NCBI GenBank assembly: GCA_963277665.1
Contig: OY728121.1
Coordinates: forward strand, 1,656,126,062-1,656,190,061
Reading direction: 5' to 3'
Source: Viscum album
Taxonomy: Eukaryota > Streptophyta > Magnoliopsida > Santalales > Viscaceae
Length of the DNA stretch: 64,000 bases
A program made the translations under genes and the position numbers. Within the stretch, counting starts at the first letter, position 1, and each line of letters starts with the position of its first letter. Of the stretch, positions 47,316 through 58,809 are shown piece after piece. Under the pieces are notes generated by a model. That model worked only from the letters and a program-made list of their open reading frames with translations. It was not told the DNA's origin and made no database searches.

Positions 47316-48651
47316 GGATATTTCTCTCAAAGGAAGAAAATCGATGGCATCCCATTCTCCTGGCCATCGTTCCCGGCTCCGCTCCTGACATTAACCTCAC
47401 CTAGGGTTTGAGAGACTCCAAGCTTCAAATCTCTCTTCCTCTGTTGGTTTCTTCATCTTCTTTCTTCAGGTTCTCTCCACTCCCATCTTATTCGCTCGGG
47501 TCACCCTCTTCTTTGCTCTGCCTTGTTTCTTCCTCCTCCCTCGGAAGGGGTTCGTTTACCTTCTTCCTCCCCTTCTATGTCAACCTTGTCTAACATACGC
47601 GACCCCATACTGGTTGGGTGTGTTAGATTTTCAGGTGGTTTTAGGATTGTGGTGGTGGGAGAAAAGGCATCACGGGCCTTTCTTTTCAGTGGCTTCTTGA
47701 TCTCCTGTTTCATTTATTTTGGTTTGGTGGTCTTATTAGGGTTTCTGCCCCGTGTTCCTCTTTCATCTACTTTGCCCCTTTCCCTTCTCATTTGTTCCTT
47801 TTAGGGTTTCATCCCCTGTTTCTACTTTCTTGGGTTCTTCATGGTGATTTTCGCGGTCTTCTGGTTGGTTCCTCCTTCAGATGGTATGTTCCATGTCCCT
47901 ATTTGGAGGGTTGCGGTTGCGGTTCACTTTTTGGTTTTGGTCGATGTGCTACTGGTCCTATTCTTGGTCAAGATTTTGAGGTTGGAGAAGTTTTTGTGCT
48001 ACTTTCCAGATGGCTTCTTAGACCCAATGACGGTTATGTGCCGAAGAGCTCCTTGGATGTTCAACCTGCTCTTACCCCAAGTTCCTGCACGCCTCTCCGA
48101 GTTGGATCTGGTGCAATGGTAACTAAATGGTTTTGGGATTGTGGTCCAAGGTTTAAAGCTATTCAAGGTGATTCCATAGTTGGGATTTGTAGATTTGGTT
48201 TTATTTTGTTGTTGGTTTAGTGTTCGTTTTTGGTTTCTCTTGGCGGTGATTATGGTTTTTGGCGTTCGGTTGTCTCTGGATTTCTGATGCGGTTGTGTCT
48301 CGCCATCAGTGATTATGATGTTGGATGTTGGATGCAATGTTGCTTTGTTAGTGTTTGATGTGGCTTGGGGTGGTGGATGCTGGTGTCGAGACGACAACAA
48401 GGTGATGCATATGATGGTGAGGATGTACAGTACTCATGGAGGCTGGTATCTTCAGTCGACTCACAAGATTTGCGGTGATTCGGTTTATTTTGAATTTTGA
48501 ATCAGGTTGCATGATACTGTCTTGGTGGGGTGAACGGTTTTTTGGAATTTGGTTTTTGTAATGCGTATTCTGTTGGTTCTCCCTTACCCTTAAAAGTGGT
48601 TCTTTAATAAAATAAAAAAATAGATTATGGTGGTGGATATTTCTCTCAAAG
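47316..48651 (+). mobile_element. Retroposed insert with perfect 17-bp target duplication
   Basis: GGATATTTCTCTCAAAG occurs at 47316-47332 and 48635-48651, bracketing 1302 bp of much higher GC content than the surroundings. The insert begins with sequence like a plant transcript leader (CTAGGGTTTGAGAGACTCC, CT-rich runs) and ends TCTTTAATAAAATAAAAAAA, a degraded A-rich tail. Long duplication plus A-rich 3' end is the mark of target-primed reverse transcription by a LINE machinery. The longest plus-strand frame (47792-48220, 142 codons) matches nothing I know. It could be a truncated LINE, a SINE-like element, or a retrocopy of a host transcript. Confidence 0.75.
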
Positions 48652-49228
48652 AGTTTTACTGATTATTTTAAACTATGCCAACATCCTTTATTGGATATTA
48701 TTGTTGATTGAGGTTTACTTATTATAATAAAATATTCCATATTGTATTGAATGCGTTATGATATGTTTTAATATGGATGTGCTATTTTTATACAATTTAT
48801 GGTTTACGGTTAAAGTATTAACATTTCGTATACTATTTTTAATACAAATGTTTATGTTATGTTTCACCATTTTCATATGAGGAATGCATTGGACTTAGTG
48901 TGTGACGAGTGAGGCTCGTTATATCCCCTCAATGCATAGGAATGTCTCATGAGACAGACTAGTGTCTTGGCACAAGGCCTTGATAGAATATCTTTGAACA
49001 GTCTTGGCACAAGGCTTTGACGTAGTAGTTATTATATCCGAAATTATGCATTCCCTCATTATGAAATTAGTTATTACACGTGATTATTCGACTAGTAGAA
49101 TATTCATATGCATGTTTATATGGAAATGTTTGATTTTTTTTTTCATATTATGTTAATGTTTATATTTTAAAATCCTTTTGTTTTTATTATACATCTTGCA
49201 TTAAAAGTTTATAGCTTCTGCTAAATTA

Positions 49229-49258
49229 TTTACCCTTACTGAGCATCTGAGCTCACCC
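49229..49258 (+). promoter_or_regulatory. Conserved U5 block (TGAGCATCTGAGCTCACCC)
   Basis: Thirty bases identical, apart from one T/C change, to the G2 3' LTR (minus strand of 55249-55278), though the rest of the LTRs is highly diverged. It contains the palindrome TGAGCTCA. Position is near the LTR's 3' end. Confidence 0.7.
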
Positions 49259-49516
49259 ATTTCTTATGTTTAATTTTCCCAAGATTCCAAGAAGTGTATT
49301 ATGATTGATATATAGGTTTAATAATGAGTAATAATGGAATTATCAAATTATTATTTTTTATTATTTTTTATTTTAGAAAGTGTAATGTATTGTTCATGTA
49401 TGTAATCTATTTTCCCAGACTGCTAAACTGATCGGTCCTTTGGGACTTGATTCCTTGTAATCATGCCAATGTATTAAAATAATGCACCAGCTCTGGGATT
49501 CTGGGGTTGGGGAAGT

Positions 49517-50440
49517 ACAGATGGGATATACCTTAAACAAGTGGTATATTTCATGTAGTTCTACATTTGATAGTATCAGATAAGATCCAAGATTTATATC
49601 AAACTTATGAAGTAGTATTAATTGATATTTGAATCCAGAGTTGTAATTTATTAATGTATATTATCCTTAGATTTATGGATAGTCATAAAGGTGTATTCAT
49701 ATTTTATTTTTAGATCATGTTCTATTGATTTCAAATGTGGTTGGTATCAATGACTTTTTTGGTTGAGTTTTTTTATAAATGTAGCTTTCACAGAAGCATT
49801 AAAATGATTACTTATAAATCCCTCTATGATATAAAGTAAAAAACTCCAATGTACTGAGATGAAGTTATATGGAAAATGCTATTGGGACCAGATATAACCG
49901 AGGAAATTGAATATAAGGTTCAATACATTCAATAGTACATCACAGTAGCTCAGAGTCAACGAAAATGTTACACTAAAAATCATCAATGAGATCTAGATTT
50001 TGAAATTGGTGATATGTTATTCCTATGAATATATACTTAGAATAATGTTATGGGATTTGTAAAGAACTAAATTTTGATACCTAGACATAAAATTAATTTT
50101 TGAATTATTTATTGTATAAGGATAATTGTTTTTCTTTTGGCGCTTCAACTGAATCACCCTGAAGTTCACGATATTTTCTACATGTCACTCATGAGGAAGT
50201 ACATACCTGATCATTCGCATATACTGAAATAAAAGGTTGTATCAAGAGAAAATGATTTCTATTATAGGTAATAACTAGTGTAGATTCAATATTAAAGAGA
50301 GAAATTTCTTCTAAATAAGACCAGTCATTTTGTGTGAGTTTTGTGGTGAAACAAAAAATCCAAGGAATCAATGTGGGAAACTGAGGTTGTGACAAGGCAT
50401 AAATAAAATTAGTTAATTATATCAGAGTGATGAAATTATG
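49517..50440 (+). pseudogene. G3 integrase core to chromodomain, decayed
   Basis: Reading across frames it follows G2's order: the HFISI/FSLDQL segment (49545-49600), QTLEDMLRACSMDF..GGW (49695-49760), ALYGKKCRTP (49820-49860), KLLGPDL (49880-49900), the DLDFEVGD segment (49995-50020), and SLLRKYIPDHS (50185-50220). A degraded chromodomain (WETEVV-like, 50370-50395) follows. Many stops and frameshifts. It resumes after the solo-LTR insertion. Confidence 0.75.
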
Positions 50441-50449
50441 GGGGGAAAA

Positions 50450-50469
50450 TTTTTATAAGGGGTTTAGAA
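50450..50469 (+). promoter_or_regulatory. G3 polypurine tract
   Basis: AAGGGGTTTAGAA directly before TGTAACA, matching AAGGGGGGTAGAA before TGTAACA in G2, with decay in the middle. Confidence 0.6.
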
Positions 50470-53400
50470 TGTAACACACTTTTATTTGATGATATATTTA
50501 TTTTTGAATAAATTTTATTTCTTTGATAGATTTATTTACATGAAACACCAAGTTTAAATGATCCATGATATACTATTGAATTTTTATTTTTAAATGTAAT
50601 AATTATCACTTATTCCATTGGATTTTAGTGTTTAAATATGAAAAACTAAATTATAAAAAATTATTTTTTACACCCGTATAAAATGAATTAATTGGTTATC
50701 AATTTCTTAGAAAATAAAATAAAATCATTTGAAAAAAAATAGATGTTCTGCTAGAAAACTATTTTTATGCACCCATCATGTTTTTCTTTTAATAAATAAA
50801 ATTAATCACCATTGATGAATAATTTTAATGAAATTTACATATTATATATTCAATAAAATATATTTTAATTTATTTTAATTTTTTACTAGTAAATTAATGA
50901 AAGTAAACACAATTTTATACTTATAAATTAATTTTTGTAAAAATGATTTTGCCTCATTTTACACAATTATTTTAAAATGAATTTCCAAAAATTTTAAAAA
51001 TTTAATATTTTTAAATTTATTTCATATTTTTAATATTAATATTTAATTTTATTTATTATGATACACTCAATTTTTGGTCATTATTAGTAGCAATGTTGAT
51101 AAAAATTCAGTTACCACTGTAAGAGTTAGAGCTGGTTTAAAAGGTTAAAACTAAAATGATAAACATTAAAATGACATAATTTTTTTCTCTAAATACCATT
51201 TTATGATCATATTTTGTCCCAATATCATCTTATATTCTAATATGAGTCATTTTGGATCTATTTGGATCGATTAAGACATTAATATATTTTAGTCTTTTCA
51301 AAAAAATCCAAGCATGTCGTCTCCATCACTTATAAAAGTACACCAACTATACTTTATTATACACAATTAAAGTGACATATATTTTGGACCAATACATTCC
51401 CAAATCACTTCTTGACATCCCTCCCCACAATATAGGGGTCTTGGTATGATAACAATATCATACTTTAAAGTCTTAATGGGTAAACCAAAGAAGGTTATCC
51501 AAAGAAGAGGTATAGATCTTAAATGAGTGTTTTCATTTGATTTATTCATACAAATCCATCAATTATATACTGAACATGATGATATAATAACATCATATTA
51601 TCATAAATATTAATATTTTATTATATTTATGTTTTAACCTTTATTCATATCCTTTTCCGTCAAATGAGACATGAAATTATCGCTTGTGTGTACTTGTGGA
51701 TTGTCTCTTCCATGTAGAGATATGATTAATTTTCCATCAGCATCATTAATGGTTGGATATTATTATGAATTAAATATATATATTATATTTATCAAATAAT
51801 TAATCTTTTTTAATTATAATATATTATCTACCTTCTTTCTTTCTCATCCATTGTGGAACGATAACGTCCCTCATGCGTATTTGTGGAGAACAACCTCCAA
51901 AAAGCAACATGATTCGTTTTTCATTTATGATTTACATGGATGGTAATAAAGATATATTTAATGAATATTTATTATATTTATGATATAATAAAGATTATTT
52001 AAAGGTGAATAATTATTTACTTTTATTTCATGTCATCCATCAAAAATAGGAAACACCACTTGTGTGCACACACAGATTACCATCTCAACTAAATGATATA
52101 ATTCATTTTTCATCACCATGTTATAGGAATATTTATAAATGTGTATATAATGAATAAATATAATACTTATGAAATGATTAAATTATTTTGATATGATGTA
52201 ACAATGATTAAAGTACAAGGACTTGAACTACTAAATCAAAACATGTATAAAAAACAAATCAAATATCATACAGAATAGTGATTTTATTAAACAATTATTT
52301 AGAAACAGGTTATAAAATTTTATTTTTAAATAATATATGGTATTATATATATTAATATGGTTCTGAAATAAATTTATGATAAATATATATTTATTATTAA
52401 TGATTTTAGGACACATATACATCCATGAAAGACTTGAGATATGGGTTTATGTTATGATCTCATTTCTCTTTAGGATTATCTATGCTAAATTTAATTTGTG
52501 GGAAATTATGTAGTTCTTTTCCTTTAATACATATATATTTTCTTATCCTATTTTTATTCATGTAATTTTCAATTAATAGTACCATTTTTATCTCTCTTTT
52601 ACTTAAAATGATTGAGAAAATGCTTTTAATAACAACCAACATTATTTATTCCTTAGTCAAGAATCATTTTTTCCATTAGAATATATAATTTAAAATGTTT
52701 TATATAATATTTTTAATACTATCCAATGAATTTTTAAATTAATATTTTTTATTATTTTAATTTCAATATTTTTTAAAAAAGATTATTCTTGTTGTGCTCT
52801 AAATGATGAACTTTTTATCATAGGTGTGAAAACAATATTTTTTTATGCATACCACATGGATGAATTTTCCAATAATCATGATTACTCTTTTATTTGAAGC
52901 ATACTTTACATGATTACATGGTTATTATGAAGGAATTTTTTCCCTTAATATATAAATATATATATATTAAGTAATTAATTTTAAAATATAAAAGGTATTT
53001 TCATCAAGAAATATTCAAGTGATCTTTTAAAGTAAATTTTTTCTATGATAAAATGATTTCATTTTACGTATGATTCATTAAGGATATAATAAAATGATAT
53101 GATCCACTTATTTTCTATGAATGGTTTATGATACTAAATCTCTATGGATGATTCCATGAAACCTATTACTTTTCAACTCATTAAATAAGTTATGATGAAA
53201 TATTTTTGGAATCCATTTCTTTTTCTCAGTATATATTACGATGAAGCAATGATCTTTTTTGATCTTATGAAACATTTATGGTGTAATTTTATGTGACCAT
53301 TGGGTCTGTAATATCCCAAAAATTAATTGCTAAATGTTAGATTTTCCATGAGATAACTATGTTATATGTGAACCTGATTTCATGTTGACAATATCATGAA

Positions 53401-53938
53401 TAGGCCTCGTTTAATTTCCATAAGTTTATATAAAGACCTAGTTTCATGTCTATAATTTATTCTATGGATCTAGTTTCATGTCCTTATGTTTATGCATTGA
53501 CCAGGTTTCATTTCCTTAAGTTTATTATAGGATCTCATTTCTTGTATGTAACTTAATGAGTGAACCTATTACTATTTATACTTACCTACAACATTATAAA
53601 ATTGTATTTTTTCCACATTCCTATGTTTTTTATATTCTCTCATGGATAATGATTGATTATTTATGATTTTGACATTTTTTTAATGAAAAATCCTTATGCC
53701 ATGAATCATGGTAGATGATATTTAATTGGCTGGGTATGACTTTATTATTTTATTATCATGTTCTCATACACTTATTAATATTTATTAATGTAATATTTAT
53801 GTGTGTTTTCCTTGTGTTGCCTCGGTTATAAATTGTAAAAATTAGTTCGATAATTTTATTATCAAATTAATTAGATAAAATAAATAAAGGCTATGTTTTT
53901 AGAACCAGATCCAAGAGTGTGGGTCTAGGGAATCATAA
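50470..53938 (+). repeat. G3 right LTR, followed by a second PBS
   Basis: TGTAACACACTTTTATTTGA start, TATA box at 51331-51338 (CTTATAAAAGTACACC), GCGTAC cluster at 51681-52080, GTTTCATGTC repeats at 53360-53560. It lacks the CACTA insertion. It ends at about 53938 just before TTGGTATCAAAG (53940-53950), a PBS, and then leader-like sequence. Confidence 0.75.
51681..52080 (+). promoter_or_regulatory. GCGTAC motif cluster in G3 right LTR
   Basis: Degenerate copies at about 51685 (TGTGTGTACTTGTGGA), 51872 (CATGCGTATTTGTGGA) and 52061 (TGTGTGCACA), spaced 187 and 189 bp. Confidence 0.6.
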
Positions 53939-53939
53939 T

Positions 53940-54200
53940 TGGTATCAAAGAAATCATTCAGATAACTTTAGAGATTATGATGTTGTAAATTAAGAATAGT
54001 TTAAGTTTCAATCGATTTTGGAGATACGATTTTAAATTATTGAGAATATTTTTGGTTGAAAAGATATATTATGATCCTAATGTTTGGATAATTCTAAGAA
54101 CATATATATAATTTATTGTTTTAATTTTAGAAACTAGTGAAAGACAATTTTACACGGATCAATTTCCACGGATTAATTATTTTTAATATTTCTCTAGAAA
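53940..54200 (+). other. PBS and leader of a second, truncated gypsy copy
   Basis: TGGTATCAAAG at 53940 followed by ~250 bp resembling the leader after the left LTR (compare 40171-40330). The internal region is then lost. From about 54200 to 55005 I recognise nothing; this is the DNA into which G2 inserted. Confidence 0.5.
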
Positions 54201-55248
54201 TATTATCTTTATCAAACTCTAGTTAATCATAATTATGAAAAATAATAATTGTTATTATATTATAGAGGAAGTTAAAATTTATTATGTTGTAGACATTTTA
54301 AAAATATTTTATGTGTTATTAACAGATTATAGGGTAGTTTCATGATGGAATGAAAATCTAAAATGACACTTCCATCCCTCCCATAGGACATACATGAAAT
54401 AATTATCACAAATTAAAGCTTATACAACTTTGAAACCTTCTCTAAATTACAACTTTATCATAAATAATTTCATAATATACCAAACACCTCCTTCATAACC
54501 CATAATTTCTAGGGGTTAGGGATGATCTATGATCAAATTATACTGTCCCAAAATTGTCATTTTCCCAGATGAGGGAGGTTCCATCAGGGATTTTAAAATA
54601 TTTCAACTTATCATGAGAGTATGAAGAGCATATTTATTATTGAATAGATATAAAATAAGGAAACCATCATGTATCCTATATATATATTTAGTCTTATCAT
54701 TTATTATTTCTGAGACATGTCTAATATTTTGGAAAGAACACAGTTTAAAAATTTCAAAATTGGCCCTATTAGGATATTTTTTATAAATTATGTCCATTAT
54801 TATGTTTTAAAAATAAATATCTGAAATAATTCATTTTAATACAAATTTTTTTATCAATATAATCAAAATTTATTAATTGTATTTTGAGTAAGAAGGTGAA
54901 TTATTTTAAAAATTCCTTGAAACATATAACATTACATGGAACCTTGCTCTTTGTGAATTCTCCAATAATAGAAATTGATGAATATCATGATACATGTATG
55001 AACACTATAATGACCCATACTTTACAAACATTGTTATTACTTCAGAATTGAAGCACACTTATTACAACATATAACAAAACCAGGAAAGGACCGTATAGGT
55101 ATAGAGTCTTTAGAAACTGGGAAACATAAACAACTGGTTCATAAAGCATCTACTTTCCCTCCCATTTATTTCATCATATCTAGAGTCCCTTTTGGAATAT
55201 CCTACTTAATAACCTTCTTCCTGACCAGGGGAAAGAAAACATACAAAA

Positions 55249-55278
55249 GGGTGAGCTCAAATGCTCAGTAAGGGTAAA
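55249..55278 (-). promoter_or_regulatory. Conserved U5 block in G2 3' LTR
   Basis: Minus strand TGAGCATTTGAGCTCACCC preceded by TTTACCCTTAC. The right LTR has the same block at 63780-63809 with one change that breaks the palindrome (GAGATC). Confidence 0.7.
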
Positions 55279-56596
55279 CAAAAGAAATAGCAATCACATC
55301 ATATTCATAAGAACATAACTTTTGAAAATATTACCCTGCAAAAGAGATCAAAATTTCATATCATGGGATAAATCATGGTGGTGAAATGTAATCACAATAA
55401 TCATAACTTAAAACATGACTCTTTGTGTCATACACACATAATCATAGAGAATCATTTATTATTAGTCAAGACTCATTTCCAAGACTATCTTAGTGGACAA
55501 AGTCCATTTCTGAACCGAGTTCATTCCTCGTTAAAGTCCTGTTTCAGTGAACCAGTTTAACCTGCCGTTCCAGCCATGTCTATCTCTTGAGATATAAATT
55601 CTTTACCCAATTAATTGGAGGGAGATATAGGTCTCGCCCATCTTATAATGATACCTTTCTTCTGTGTGCCACAAAATCATAAACCATCCCATGTAATAAA
55701 AATGGGATTCTTAAACATCGTGACATCATAAAACAATTCATATAATATAAAGGAGTTCATAAAAATAACTCCATCATAACATAATCAAATCAATGAAATA
55801 ATAGGGATAGAAACAGAACCCTTTATTATATTAGATGGAAAATAATTTTGATAAAACACTTGAACTCCATTCTTGAGGAAAATATCCTTTTTCCTTTCTC
55901 AACATGTCATACAATTCAAAACTAAAAGAAGTTTATTAAAAATAAACTTGAAAACTAGTAAAGGAAGCTTCTTGGAAATAATTTTTTAAAAATCCATTCA
56001 TGCTGTATAATTAAAAAAACATTCTTCTTGTACTTTTGTCGGAAAAGTCAAAAAGTACCTCGTACGAAAAATGACAAAAGATTCCTTTCATATATTTTAC
56101 TAAAAACTCACCGAAGGGTAAAATTGGATTTAAAAAATTTTAGGTGGATGGAAATAATATTACATATTGAGGAAACATGGATGTGGATGTTAAAATACAA
56201 CCAAGTAAATTCCAAAGTATAAACAATCTCGGATAAAAATGAGATTGTGATATTTCCCTTACGTTAGGTCTGATTTGCTTTGTAAGTGTTTGAACCTCTT
56301 GTATAATGATTTAAATAATGTCATTGACTTATTACAGAATCATAATCATTGTTATGATATCATATATGGTCATATTCTTAGCTTATTATTAGTAATATTT
56401 CATTGCTACTTGTTATTCAGGTGTTTATTACTTTTTGTTCTTATGCGTGTTTTGTCGAATAAATTCTTATTCTTCTTTTTAGGTTATAGATACCTCATTT
56501 CCAGAATGGTATTAGTGTAATATATATCATATTTATTCACTCAATTTATTTATGTAATCATTATGCAATGAAAATCATGTAGAACGATTTGCATCA

Positions 56597-56830
56597 CATC
56601 GTGGAGACAGTATTCCGTACGTACGCACAAGCGATGATATCATTACCATGATCATGGAATTGTATTGGAGTGTATGTATACTATTTCATAATCAATATCA
56701 CTTTAAAATAATCATATATATTCATTATTTACACCATTATACCCATCCAAGTAAGGTGGTGGTGGAAAATAGATTACACCACGGCGTGGAGACGGTATTC
56801 CGTACGTACGCACGCGCGGTGATTTCGTTT
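56597..56830 (-). promoter_or_regulatory. GCGTAC(GTAC) motif pair in G2 LTR
   Basis: GTGGAGACAG.ATTCCGTACGTACGCAC at 56601 and again at 56786, exactly 185 bp apart. The sites sit about 330-560 bp downstream of the TATA box. The words contain CGTACGTACG, a perfect palindrome. The second copy (GCACGCGCGGTGATTTCG) is CpG-rich, unusual in this AT-rich, CpG-poor DNA. Confidence 0.8.
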
Positions 56831-57156
56831 TCCACAGGATGGATAGATGGTGAAATAGGGTTGTCTCATACTTATAATAACATATCAGTATATTAGTGAT
56901 AGTGATGTTATTACTTCATAATGAAACAACTGAATAATAAGAAGTTGAAGAAGAAATAAAGTTGAAAGAATTAGTAACGGACATTACCTCTTCTTTGAAG
57001 CGCCTCTTTGAGACCTCCTCTTAGGGAGCTAAAATTGGTATTTGAAGAATACAAGGACCTCTAGGATGTTTCTAGGGAATTGTAGAAGAGAATTTGGCAG
57101 GGTTTGGCTGAGATTGAAGGATCAAAGTGGTGTGAGGAATAGAGGGAGGAGGTGCC

Positions 57157-57166
57157 CTTTTATAAG
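57157..57166 (-). promoter_or_regulatory. G2 LTR TATA box
   Basis: CTTATAAAAG on the minus strand within CCCTTATAAAAGGGCACC, matching the equivalent positions in both G3 LTRs. Confidence 0.7.
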
Positions 57167-58796
57167 GGAGGAGAGGGGCACATTTGGAAAAACTAAAAAT
57201 ATTATTTTATTATAAAGCCATATTCGGTTTTAACTAGCTCAAAATTGATTTATTTCAAAGATATGGTGGGTATGGGTCGCAATAATCTCATCCAACAGAA
57301 TTTGGACAAGTTTAGTTTACAATTTTAACCTTATCATTTAGATTTAACTTTAAGTTAGATAATTTTACTTTTACCGTGTCTTTTTGTGTTCTTACACTAT
57401 AAGGTTAATAAACTTACTATAACAAGCCAAACGAACCCCAACTTGTTTATTATTAATATATATTACCTTATCTAAGTCATTTGGCCGAACCTTAGATTTT
57501 TAGGAATAAAATAACAATTAATAATATAATATTTGTTTTAAAAACTATTTTATGTCAATTTTGACACTATTTAGTAATTGATTTTTGTAAAAATCATAAA
57601 AGAATTATTAATTCAAAAAAGTTAATTAAATCAATACTAACATGTCATATTAACCTAGAAAATTAGTTTAATTCATAAAAATTCTCAAATTACATTTATT
57701 TGGGTATTTATAACATCAATTATGTCAATATTTCATTAATAATATAATTATTGCATCATCTTTATGTTATAAATAAATTAAATTATTTATTGTCTAAAAA
57801 TTACAAATAAAATACCATTATTTAGGAAATATTTTTATCATTATAATTAATATTTATATCCAAATATATCTTATGTATAACCCTATATTAAAAATTATTT
57901 ACTTATTAAACTTTGATTTTAACTATTTTAACCCTTCTTTAAATAAATTAATAATAAATGTCCTAATCTAATCCAAGTGGACCTAAATGGTCATCTTTTA
58001 TTCCTAAGGTTGTTTTTGGTCGAATTACACTTATCCAATAGAATTAGGACATGTGTTAGGGTAATAATAATATCATTTTACCTTTAATTACCCTATTTAC
58101 TTTTAACTGTGGTAAAAAAAGTAAAAAGTTACTATTCAACAAAAATTATTTTCATCTCATTGAACCACATTTTACTTACTGACATCAACCGTGTGTCTCG
58201 GATTTTTGAAATTCCACTCACAAAAGCGGTAAAATTAAGTTTTATGTAAATTTTCAAATTCTTCTAGGAGGTGGGTAAAAGACGGTGAAAAGTTCAATAA
58301 AATTTTTATATATCTAAAATTATTATAAAATTACTCCAATAAATTACATTGAACTTATATAGGTATTATGTAACAATTTTTACCTTAAATAAATTTAAAT
58401 AAAGTAAGTAATTATTTAAATAAAAAGTCGGTTTTTAAATAGTAACCCAGTGTTTGCACTATTCATCAAAAATTGAAAGTTTCCAGAAAAATACCAAAAT
58501 TTCACCTTAGGTTAATTTAGATATTTAGAATCCAAAAATGAAGTCCATTTTGAAAAATAAAATTTACAAAATTTCAAAAAGTAGTTATTACTATTCATAG
58601 CGGCTAGTTTTAATAATATTTTAGTAGCATATCGTTGTTTAGTGAAACTCGGTATTGCGTACGACGCAAACTATCAAGGAAGGTCGCGATTACGTGTAAA
58701 GCAAGACAAGCTAGTGTTGTGTGTAGTTAGAGATTCCTTTGATGATTTATATAAAATAAAAACAAAATATTTCTTATAAAATTCTCGGGTGTTACA

Positions 58797-58809
58797 TTCT
58801 ACCCCCCTT
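58797..58809 (-). promoter_or_regulatory. G2 polypurine tract
   Basis: AAGGGGGGTAGAA on the minus strand immediately before the LTR start TGTAACACCC. Confidence 0.85.

Larger units (their letters stand above)
44073..49516 (+). repeat. Solo-LTR-like insertion in G3 pol (gypsy LTR of G2-like subfamily)
   Basis: Starts TGTTATG and shows, in order, LTR landmarks shared with G2: the GCGT..ACGGAAGATTGAGTTTC segment (44130-44160), TTTGGTATTTTTCTGAAAAC (44472), the GCGTAC motif cluster (46181-46610) and the conserved TGAGCATCTGAGCTCACCC block (about 49240-49257). It has no internal region, so it looks like a solo LTR. About 1.3 kb of it (47316-48651) is a separate later insertion. The right end (about 49516) is set by where integrase-like sequence resumes and is approximate. 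About 100 codons of integrase seem to be missing, so a deletion accompanied it. Confidence 0.65.
35774..53938 (+). mobile_element. Old Ty3/gypsy chromovirus G3, with nested insertions
   Basis: Plus-strand element: LTR 35774-40169, PBS, decayed gag-pol (40681-44072 and about 49517-50440), PPT, LTR 50470-53938. Both LTRs begin TGTAACA and share their first ~100 bp, the TATA region, the GCGTAC motif cluster and the GTTTCATGTC repeats. The internal region is homologous to G2 throughout. Insertions: a CACTA-like element in the left LTR and a solo-LTR-like block in pol. All frames are broken. Confidence 0.8.
55006..58796 (-). repeat. G2 3' LTR (about 3.8 kb)
   Basis: Its first 464 bp repeat 63537-64000. 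The right border is TGTAACACCC (minus strand) next to the PPT. The left border is placed at TATAATGACCC, which is also the sequence at the PBS side of the other LTR. TATA box at 57157-57166 (CTTATAAAAG, minus) gives a U3 of about 1.6 kb and R/U5 of about 2.1 kb. The LTR carries two GCGTAC blocks and the conserved U5 block at 55249-55278. Confidence 0.85.

Noticed and set aside
47408..48500. Several overlapping open frames in the GC-rich insert
   Set aside because: Six frames are open because of composition. None shows a domain, and the longest differ between strands. Reported only as part of the retroposed insert.
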